Assembly: GCF_008905045.1 (NCBI RefSeq)
Contig: NZ_VWMY01000095.1
Location: 1-32,721 of the forward strand
Length of the DNA stretch: 32,721 bases
Direction of reading: 5' to 3'
From: Streptomyces albicerus
GTDB taxonomy: Bacteria > Actinomycetota > Actinomycetes > Streptomycetales > Streptomycetaceae
Positions 15,002 through 22,461 of this stretch are shown here, piece after piece; position 1 is the stretch's first letter, and the number at the start of each line of letters is the position of its first letter. Position numbers and translations under genes: made by a program. The notes beneath the pieces are model-generated. The model had not been told where the DNA came from, did no database searches, and was given only the letters and a program-made list of their open reading frames with translations.

Positions 15002-15693
15002 GCACGCCTTCCCCCTCCCGGGACATCCGCGTCCTGGTCGTCGAGGACGACCCCGTCGCGGCGGACGCGCATGTCCTGTACGTGGGGCGGGTGCCCGGAT
15101 TCACCGCGGTCGGCAAGGCACACACGGGCGCGGAGGCCCGGCGGGCGCTGGACCGCATGCCGGTGGATCTCCTCCTTCTCGACCTCCACCTGCCGGACGT
15201 ACACGGATTGCAGCTGGCCCGCTCACTCCGTGCGGCCGGCTATCACGCGGACGTCATAGCGGTGACGTCCGCGCGGGATCTCACGGTGGTGCGGGAGGGA
15301 GTGTCGCTGGGCGTGGTCCAGTACGTGTTGAAGCCCTTCACCTTCGCCACCCTCCGGGACCGGCTCGTCCGCTACGCCGAGTTCCACGCGTCGGCCGGCG
15401 AGGCCAGTGGCCAGGACGAGGTCGACCGGGCCCTCGCCACGCTCCGGGCTCCCGGGCCCGCGGCCCTGCCCAAAGGGTTGAGCGCCCCCACGCTGGAGCG
15501 GGTCACCCGGGCGCTGAGGGACTCCGAGGAGGGGCTGACCGCGACGGGCGTCGCCGAGGCCGTGGGGATCTCTCGGATCACGGCCCGGCGGTATCTGGAG
15601 CACCTGGTGGACGCGGGGCGGGCGGGACGCAGCCCTCAGTACGGGCAGGTGGGGCGGCCGGAGCTGCAGTATCGATGGGTGAAGACGCAGTGA
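14998..15693 (+). CDS. CitB/DcuR-type response regulator
   Basis: A 231-residue protein. The receiver domain (1-130) has acidic pocket E16-D17-D18, phospho-acceptor D62 (LLLDLHLP), a conserved Thr in VTSARD and Lys in YVLKPF. The C-terminal helix-turn-helix (about 165-215, LTATGVAEAVGISRITARRYLEHL) is the CitB type. It is translationally coupled to the kinase by an ATGA overlap. The likely target is the divergent dicarboxylate symporter, through the 13190-13206 palindrome. Confidence 0.93.
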   Translation: MSTPSPSRDIRVLVVEDDPVAADAHVLYVGRVPGFTAVGKAHTGAEARRALDRMPVDLLLLDLHLPDVHGLQLARSLRAAGYHADVIAVTSARDLTVVREGVSLGVVQYVLKPFTFATLRDRLVRYAEFHASAGEASGQDEVDRALATLRAPGPAALPKGLSAPTLERVTRALRDSEEGLTATGVAEAVGISRITARRYLEHLVDAGRAGRSPQYGQVGRPELQYRWVKTQ

Positions 15694-15695
15694 CG

Positions 15696-16030
15696 CGGGC
15701 TGCTCTTCGGCTCGGGCGGCTTCGTCGGAGGCGCCTGCGCGGGTGAAGGCTTCGGCAGCCTGGCACCAGAGGGACTGGGCAGGGCGGTCGAGGATTTCGT
15801 GGCGGACGCGAGAGCGTGGAGGGTCCGGCCCGAGCCGTACCGGTCCCCGATGGCACCGCAGATCCGCGGACTCTCGCCGCAGGCCCGCGATGGCCTCGGC
15901 GGGCCGGCCCTCACCCTCCAGGGTGATCCCGAGGTTGTGCCACGCCTTCGCGACGGCGGTCGCCGTGCCTCCCGCACGCCCGACTCCCGCTCCGGCCAGG
16001 CGACGTGGCAGTACCTTGAGCGCCCTGCCG
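15696..16030 (-). pseudogene. Frameshifted fragment of a tetratricopeptide-repeat protein
   Basis: On the minus strand one frame reads AWHNLGITLEGEGRPAEAI, a textbook TPR helix pair. The match then moves to a second frame (AIGDRYGSGRTLHALASA) and returns to the first (QAAEAFTRAGASDEAARAEE). Two compensating shifts and no plausible N-terminus indicate the decayed end of an AfsR/NB-ARC-type TPR protein. No intact gene exists on either strand between 15694 and 16179. The rest of that gap holds the ABC-transporter promoter. Confidence 0.65.
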
Positions 16031-16089
16031 GACATACCGGCATCCAGCGGAGATGACGGTCTGTGCCGTCCTGAGCCCAACACCCTGCA

Positions 16090-16125
16090 AGGTCATTGAC
16101 CTGACCAGACCACCGCTCTTACGTT
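16090..16125 (+). promoter_or_regulatory. Promoter with overlapping operator for the sugar ABC operon
   Basis: TTGACC (16096-16101), a 17-18-nt spacer and TTACGT/TACGTT (16119-16125). A perfect 13-bp palindrome AGGTCA-T-TGACCT (16090-16102) covers the -35 box, and a further TGACC follows at 16102-16106. This fits repression of the importer by a regulator encoded elsewhere; a LacI- or GntR-type protein would be usual. Confidence 0.55.
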
Positions 16126-16179
16126 CACGGAGCAGCCGAACGCGGCCACAACGACGTCGGCCAGTAGGAGGTCCTGCTC

Positions 16180-17547
16180 GTGCGCCCCACCGCCGTCCCA
16201 CTTCTCCTCGCGTCCCTGCTCACCGCCTCCGCGCTCAGCGCCTGCGGAAGCGATTCCGGCAGCGACGCGGACACCTTAGAGGTCTCCTTCAAACAGTCGA
16301 CGGACAACTCCATCCGTGTCATGGACACGTACCTGGCCGACATTAAGAAGCAGTTCGAGAAGGCGAACCCGGGCAAGAAGGTCAAGCTGGTCCCGATCAA
16401 GGCCCCGGACTCGGAGTACTACACGAAGGTCCAGCAGATGCTCCGCTCCCCGAAGACGGCCCCGGACCTGGTCTACGAGGACACGTTCCTCATCAACTCC
16501 GACATCACGAGCGGATATCTCAAGCCCCTGGACCCGTACCTCGACAAGTGGGAGGACTGGGACCAGTTCATCGACACGGCGAAGTCGGCCGCGAAGGCGC
16601 AGGACGGGAAGACGTACGGCGTACCGGACGGTACGGACACCCGGGGCCTCTGGTTCGACAAGGGCATCTTCAAGAAGGCCGGCCTGCCCGCCGACTGGCA
16701 GCCGACGAACTGGGACGAGATCCTCGAAGCCGCCCGCACGATCAAGGAGAAAGTCCCCGGCGTCATCCCCCTGAACGTCTACACGGGCAAGCCCGTGGGT
16801 GAGGCCGCCGCCATGCAGGGCTTCGAGATGCTGCTGTACGGGACGGCCACCGGGGGCAACGAGAACCCCCTCTACGACCCGGCGTCCAAGAAGTGGGTGA
16901 CAGGAAGCCAGGCCTTCAGGGACTCTCTCCAGTTCGTCGAAACGGTCTTCAAGGAGAAGCTCGGCCCGGACGTCTCGGACGCCCTCGACCCCAACATCAT
17001 GACCAGGGTCCGTGGCGAGTTCCTCCCCGAGGGCAAACTCGGTATCAACCTCGACGGCTCCTGGCTCCCCCAGGACTGGCAGGAGGGCAGCGGCCACGAA
17101 TGGCCGGAGTGGTCGGAGAAGCTGGGCCTCGCCTACATGCCGACCCAGAACGGCCAGGCGCCCGGCAAGGTGAGCATGTCGGGCGGCTGGACCTGGTCGA
17201 TCCCGAGCAAGGCGGCCAACCCCGACCTGGCCTTCGACTTCATCAAGACGATGCAGACGAAGGCGAACGCCCAGAAGTGGTACATCGCCAACTCCGGCAT
17301 CGCGGTACGGACGGACGTGGCCGAGGACCCGGCGTACGTGAAGGCGCAGCCCGGTATCAAGTTCTTCACGGATCTGGTGTCGAGCACGCACTACCGCCCG
17401 GCATACCCCGCGTATCCGAGGGTCTCGACGGCCATCCAGGAGGCGATGGAGGGAGTGACGACGGGCGACAGTTCGGTCGAGGAGGCGGCGAAGGGCTATG
17501 ACGAGGAGCTGAAGACGGCCACGGACAACCAAGTCATCAAGAAGTGA
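16180..17547 (+). CDS. Sugar ABC transporter substrate-binding lipoprotein
   Basis: A 455-residue extracellular solute-binding protein of cluster B (family 1, carbohydrate). The signal peptide ends in lipobox LSAC with lipidated Cys22, followed by a polar linker. The mature part shows typical SBP_bac_1 features (PDLVYEDTF, GTDTRGLWFDKGIFKKAGL, GINLDGSW, SGGWTWSIPSKAANPDLAFDF). The start is GTG 16180 with AGGAGG about 8 nt upstream. It delivers an oligo- or monosaccharide to the two permeases downstream. The sugar cannot be deduced and no glycosidase gene is nearby. Confidence 0.92.
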   Translation: MRPTAVPLLLASLLTASALSACGSDSGSDADTLEVSFKQSTDNSIRVMDTYLADIKKQFEKANPGKKVKLVPIKAPDSEYYTKVQQMLRSPKTAPDLVYEDTFLINSDITSGYLKPLDPYLDKWEDWDQFIDTAKSAAKAQDGKTYGVPDGTDTRGLWFDKGIFKKAGLPADWQPTNWDEILEAARTIKEKVPGVIPLNVYTGKPVGEAAAMQGFEMLLYGTATGGNENPLYDPASKKWVTGSQAFRDSLQFVETVFKEKLGPDVSDALDPNIMTRVRGEFLPEGKLGINLDGSWLPQDWQEGSGHEWPEWSEKLGLAYMPTQNGQAPGKVSMSGGWTWSIPSKAANPDLAFDFIKTMQTKANAQKWYIANSGIAVRTDVAEDPAYVKAQPGIKFFTDLVSSTHYRPAYPAYPRVSTAIQEAMEGVTTGDSSVEEAAKGYDEELKTATDNQVIKK

Positions 17548-17608
17548 GCGGTGACCGAGAGATGGCCGAGGCAGCACCGAGGTACGCCCCAGAAATGATC
17601 AGCCGCTC

Positions 17609-18559
17609 ATGACCGCCGCACCCCCGGCAGGCCCCGGCGTGGTGAAGACCGCGCCGGGCCCGACCGCACCACCACCGCCGCCCGCACCCCGCGGCCGCTC
17701 CGCCCTCCGCACGCTCTCCCGCGCCCTCCCCGTCTCCCCCGCCCTCGTCCTCCTGATCCTCTTCCTCGCCGGCCCCATCGCGTACTGCGCCTACATCGCC
17801 TTCACCGACCTCCAGCTCACCGGCCAGGCCGAGGATTCATTCGTAGGCTTCGAGAATTTCCGCACGGCATTTCAGGACGAGGCGTTCCTCAACGCCGTAT
17901 GGCTCACCCTCGTCTTCACGATCCTGAGTTCCCTCATCGGCCAGAACACCCTGGGCCTTAGCCTGGCCGTGCTGATGCAGCGCGCATCGAAGCCGGTCCG
18001 TACGCTCACCGGCGGAATCGTCATCACGGCCTGGGTACTCCCGGAGGTGGTAGCCGGTTTCCTCCTCTACGCCTTCTTCCGCCGCGAGGGCACCTTGAAC
18101 GCCATTCTGGACTGGCTCCATCTGCCGTCCCAGAACTGGCTGTTCACCCTCCCGATCCTGGCGGTGTCGTTCGCGAACGTATGGCGGGGAACGGCTTTCT
18201 CCATGCTGGTCTACTCAGCAGCCCTGAACGAAATCCCGAAGGAGATCACGGAGGCGGCGGAGGTGGACGGCGCGGGCGGCTGGCGCCGCATGTGGCACAT
18301 CACGCTCCCCATGATCCGCCGTTCCATCGGCACGAACCTGATGCTCAACACCCTCCAGACTCTCTCGGTCTTCGGCCTGATCTGGGTCATGACGAGAGGC
18401 GGCCCGGGAAACCGCAGCCAGACGCTTCCCCTGTTCATGTACGAACAGGCCTTCCAGAAAAGCATGATCGGTTACGGAACGGCTGTGGCCCTGCTGCTCC
18501 TGGTGGTCGGCTCGCTCTTCTCCGTCGTGTACATGCGCCTGCTGCGGACGGAGGTCTGA
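17609..18559 (+). CDS. Sugar ABC transporter permease 1 (MalF-like)
   Basis: A 316-residue membrane protein. A Pro/Ala-rich cytoplasmic N-terminus of about 40 residues is followed by six predicted membrane helices and the EAA loop EITEAAEVDGAGGWRRMWHITLP (about 215-237), which contacts the ATPase. It lies 61 nt after the binding-protein gene and 8 nt before the second permease gene. The ribosome site before ATG 17609 is weak, so the true start could be slightly downstream (GTG in VVKTAPG). Confidence 0.92.
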   Translation: MTAAPPAGPGVVKTAPGPTAPPPPPAPRGRSALRTLSRALPVSPALVLLILFLAGPIAYCAYIAFTDLQLTGQAEDSFVGFENFRTAFQDEAFLNAVWLTLVFTILSSLIGQNTLGLSLAVLMQRASKPVRTLTGGIVITAWVLPEVVAGFLLYAFFRREGTLNAILDWLHLPSQNWLFTLPILAVSFANVWRGTAFSMLVYSAALNEIPKEITEAAEVDGAGGWRRMWHITLPMIRRSIGTNLMLNTLQTLSVFGLIWVMTRGGPGNRSQTLPLFMYEQAFQKSMIGYGTAVALLLLVVGSLFSVVYMRLLRTEV

Positions 18560-18567
18560 CCCTCACC

Positions 18568-19446
18568 ATGGCCATCAGCACTCGCACCCTGAAGACCCCC
18601 GCCCTGAAGACCCCGACCCTCAAGTCCCGCCGAAACAGCCGCCGTTACGCCGCCGACGCCGGCCTCCTCTTCGCCGCGGCCGCGTTCGTGCTGCCGCTGG
18701 CCTGGGTGCTCCTCTCGTCGGTGGACCCGGAGGCCGACCTGAAGGTGAAGGTCCCCGACGGCCTCACGTTCGACAACTTCGACGCGGTCCTCGAGCCCGA
18801 CATCACGTTCACGCCTCTCCTCAACAGCCTGATCCTGTGCGGCGGCGCGACGTTGCTGACGGTGGTGTGCGCGGCGCTGGCGGCGTATCCGCTGTCGCGG
18901 TTCCGGTCCCGCCTGAACCGGCCCTTCCTCCTGACGATTCTCTTCGCGACGAGCCTGCCGATCACGGCGATCATGGTGCCGGTGTACGCGCTGTTCGTTC
19001 AGGTGGACCTGATCGACACGATGCAGGGCACGATCTTCTTCTTCGCCGCGTCCCAACTGCCTTTCGCCATCTGGCTGATGAAGAACTTCATGGACGGCGT
19101 ACCGAAGGAACTGGAGGAGGCGGCCTGGACGGACGGCGCGTCGTCACTTCAGTCGCTGATCCGGATCGTGCTGCCGCTGATGGGGCCGGGGGTCGCGGTC
19201 GTGACCGTCTTCTCGTTCGTGATGATGTGGGGGAACTTCTTCGTCCCGTTCATGCTGCTGCTGAGCCCGGATCAGATGCCGGCTTCGGTGAGCATCAATG
19301 ACTTCTTCGGAAATCGGGGGACGGTGGTTTATGGGCAGTTGGCCGCGTTCTCGATCATTTACTCGACGCCGGTGATTCTGTTGTATGTGCTGGTGGCACG
19401 GCGGTTGGGTGGGGGGTTCGCCTTGGGTGGGGCTGTCAAGGGGTGA
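18568..19446 (+). CDS. Sugar ABC transporter permease 2 (MalG-like)
   Basis: A 292-residue membrane protein with six predicted helices and the EAA loop ELEEAAWTDGASSLQSLIRIVLP. The start is ATG 18568, 8 nt after the first permease stop; GGAGG at 18550-18554 is rather far, so re-initiation after the upstream gene is likely. The N-terminus has three near-repeats of LKTP (TLKTPALKTPTLKS). No ATPase gene follows. In Streptomyces several sugar importers share the ATPase MsiK, which would complete this one. Confidence 0.92.
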   Translation: MAISTRTLKTPALKTPTLKSRRNSRRYAADAGLLFAAAAFVLPLAWVLLSSVDPEADLKVKVPDGLTFDNFDAVLEPDITFTPLLNSLILCGGATLLTVVCAALAAYPLSRFRSRLNRPFLLTILFATSLPITAIMVPVYALFVQVDLIDTMQGTIFFFAASQLPFAIWLMKNFMDGVPKELEEAAWTDGASSLQSLIRIVLPLMGPGVAVVTVFSFVMMWGNFFVPFMLLLSPDQMPASVSINDFFGNRGTVVYGQLAAFSIIYSTPVILLYVLVARRLGGGFALGGAVKG

Positions 19447-19535
19447 GGGAGGAGCTCCGGACCACGGAACCGGCACGGGCCAGTCAGTCCCGGGCCCTCC
19501 CAGAGGGTGCGCAAACTGCCCTGCCCAGACCCGCC

Positions 19536-19784
19536 GTCTGCGTACTCGGCGTGCAACGAACCGCGATGCCGCCACGCCTTCACGCCCAGGTACACCAGAT
19601 ACGCGGCACCGGTCAGTTTCAGCACCGTGAAGACGAGCACCGAGTGCTCCACCACGGACCCGATCCCCAGGGCCACGGCCACGATGAGCACGTACGCGCC
19701 GAGTGTGTTCCCCACGACCGTGGTGAGCGCGGCGCGGCGCCCCTGCGCCAAGGCCCGCCCGATCACGAACAGCACACTGGGGAA
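19536..19784 (-). pseudogene. Truncated LysE/RhtB amino-acid exporter remnant
   Basis: The minus strand encodes FPSVLFVIGRALAQGRRAAL and then two hydrophobic helices ending at AYLVYLGVKAWRHRGSL, an excellent match to the N-terminal third of LysE-family exporters. The first 20 or so residues are missing: the frame is cut at 19785-19787 by the stop codon of the upstream F420-type gene. The C-terminal half is also lost, replaced by unrelated sequence running into the permease 3' end. It is a deletion remnant on both sides and not a working exporter. Confidence 0.7.
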
Positions 19785-20231
19785 CTACTCCGGCAGTACC
19801 CCCGGCCGAAACCTCTCCACCCCCACCACATGCCGCACCCGCACCGGCTCGATCAGGATCATCACCCGCCGCTCCCCCGGAAGCAGCCACGGATACCGGT
19901 CCTCGCCGATGTACTTCTTCGTCAGCCGGTCCATCGCCCGCTCCGCCACCTCCCCCTCGACGAACCGCACGACCCGGCCCCGGATCTCCACCCGGTCGTA
20001 CGGGTTCTCGGGGTCGTGGTGAGAAAGGGAAACGTACGGATTGCGCCGCAGGTTCTCCTCCTTCACGCGACCGATCGACGTGTTGACCATGACGTACTCG
20101 TCTTCGATATCCGCCCACATGGGCGAAACCTGCGGTGCCCCGTCCGCGCCCACGGTCGCGAGGTGCCAGAAGTTCGGCGCCAGCAGCCGCTCGCGAATAT
20201 GCCCGTCGATCCTGCTCACGGCGCTTACCAC
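19785..20231 (-). CDS. PPOX-class F420-dependent oxidoreductase-like protein
   Basis: About 148 residues forming a split-barrel flavin/F420-binding fold: NFWHLATVGADGAPQVSPMW, then INxSxGRxKxxNLRRNPYVSLS, then VEIRGRVV. It resembles mycobacterial Rv1155-type proteins, which bind coenzyme F420 and reduce unsaturated substrates; the substrate is unknown. The start is uncertain. GTG 20231 has GGAAGGG 9 nt upstream, GTG 20219 (MSRIDGHIRE) fits the family N-terminus better, and the frame is open to 20354. The stop codon lies at the junction with the LysE remnant, so the last residues may be foreign to the family. Confidence 0.82.
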   Translation of the reverse strand: MVSAVSRIDGHIRERLLAPNFWHLATVGADGAPQVSPMWADIEDEYVMVNTSIGRVKEENLRRNPYVSLSHHDPENPYDRVEIRGRVVRFVEGEVAERAMDRLTKKYIGEDRYPWLLPGERRVMILIEPVRVRHVVGVERFRPGVLPE

Positions 20232-20410
20232 CTTGATCCACCCTTCCGACCCGTCCGCACGGGCCGCCTGCCCGCCATCCTGATCTCCACACCACCCCCT
20301 CACCAGGTGATCTTCAGCCACCTCGGACAGACATCCGAAACCGTAGGTTCGCACAATCCGTGATCCTGGCCGAACAGACCGTAGTCACCGCAGCCCCGCA
20401 CCCATACGTT

Positions 20411-21127
20411 GTGCGCGTGCACCAACCGTCGGCCCATCAGCCCACCCCGCCCTTCAACGCCCCCGCCGCCCGCAAACTGCGCGGCGCACTCGGCATGGGG
20501 CCCGAGCATGTCGCGTACGGGATGAACACCTCGTACGGACTGCCCTATGTGACCCCCGACCTGATCGTCGCCTGGGAGCGAGGCATAGCCGCGCCGAGCA
20601 ATTCCGAACTCATCGCGCTCGCGGGCGTGTTGTGGTGCTCGCCGGGTGAACTCATCGGCGCGCCAAGGACGTTGCGCGAGCACCGCATCGCGCGCGGTCT
20701 CGCCGCCGAGGACGTCGCGCGTGCCGTGGGGCTCGAACTCCTCGCGTACGTACGGATGGAGGAGGCCGACGAGTGGCGCGGCAACGAGCGTCAGTCGGCG
20801 GCGCTCGCCGAGGTGCTCGACCTCTCCATGGCGGACCTCGTCACGGTCACCGGCCTCGAGACGAAGCTGGCGGAGATGCTTCGGGACGCGGTGACGACGC
20901 GCTGGCAGGCGTACGTACGCCCGGTGGGCAAGCTGCTGCCGCTGGACCGGCGGCTCGTGGGGGACGTGCTGCGGTCGCTGCACACCGAGTACCAGGGACA
21001 GATGGTGGCCACGCTGAGCTGGAGCGGCGGTGCGGCCGCCGGCGAGGCCGACGACGCGGGCCGGGACTTCCTGGACCGGATCGTCGACCGCTTCTGGTCG
21101 GTGGTGCAGCGCAACAGCGGCGGCTGA
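20411..21127 (+). CDS. Helix-turn-helix (XRE-like) DNA-binding protein
   Basis: About 238 residues with two Cro/C1-type helix-turn-helix regions: one near the N-terminus (AARKLRGALGMGPEHVAYGM ... WERGIAAPSNSELIALAGVL) and one centrally (LREHRIARGLAAEDVARAVGLELLAYVRMEE). The C-terminal region of about 90 residues is unassigned. The start is uncertain. GTG 20411 (MRVHQPSAHQ) is preferred, GTG 20417 is close behind and a TACGTT hexamer just upstream could make the mRNA nearly leaderless; GTG 20360 is a longer option. It is convergent with pfkA (30-bp gap). Its target is unknown. Confidence 0.82.
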   Translation: MRVHQPSAHQPTPPFNAPAARKLRGALGMGPEHVAYGMNTSYGLPYVTPDLIVAWERGIAAPSNSELIALAGVLWCSPGELIGAPRTLREHRIARGLAAEDVARAVGLELLAYVRMEEADEWRGNERQSAALAEVLDLSMADLVTVTGLETKLAEMLRDAVTTRWQAYVRPVGKLLPLDRRLVGDVLRSLHTEYQGQMVATLSWSGGAAAGEADDAGRDFLDRIVDRFWSVVQRNSGG

Positions 21128-21157
21128 GAAGCCACTGCCGCAAGGGCCGCAGAACCT

Positions 21158-22183
<1,026 letters not shown>

Positions 22184-22186
22184 CGT

Positions 22187-22223
22187 GCTGTGTCTCCTGC
22201 TCGCTATTGGGCTGTGTCTCCTG
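22187..22223 (-). repeat. Duplicated ribosome-binding segment upstream of pfkA
   Basis: The 13-mer CAGGAGACACAGC (minus strand) occurs at 22199-22187, directly before the pfkA start, and again at 22223-22211, exactly 24 bp upstream. The upstream copy has no start codon at working distance. It may be a recent tandem duplication or a standby ribosome site. Confidence 0.7.
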
Positions 22224-22392
22224 TGGTACCTGAGAGCCAGTCCGATTGTTTCACGGGCTGCAGGGACCCGCTGTCCCCGCCCACCCCGCCCCCCGGAGCC
22301 GCCGGTCACCGCGCCCCGGAGCCCTCAGCCGCCCTTCACCGAGCCCCCACTCGCCCCCGACCTGACGGGCGCCTTAACCATGCCCGGAGGTA

Positions 22393-22432
22393 TTGTCAAG
22401 AGGGCACTGCCGACGATAACGGCTGCCCTTTT
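22393..22432 (+). promoter_or_regulatory. Promoter region of pta-ackA
   Basis: TTGTCA (22393-22398), an 18-nt spacer and TAACGG (22417-22422; ATAACG with 17 nt also fits). Arms AAGAGGGCA (22398-22406) and TGCCCTTTT (22424-22432) form a 9-bp inverted repeat with one mismatch around the -10 region, a possible operator. The leader to GTG 22462 contains GGAGGAAACGGAGAG. Confidence 0.55.
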
Positions 22433-22461
22433 ACCGATATCGGAGGAAACGGAGAGCACAC

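Noticed and set aside
15743..16099. Plus-strand 118-residue frame before the sugar ABC operon
   Set aside because: Antisense to the TPR remnant; Arg/Pro/Ser-rich with no motif.
15694..16179. A novel intact small gene in this gap
   Set aside because: The only protein-like signal is the frame-switching TPR remnant; the other frames are antisense noise.
22224..22260. ECF-type promoter (GAAAC ... GTA) for pfkA
   Set aside because: Only a loose match found by eye; any such short motif is expected by chance.
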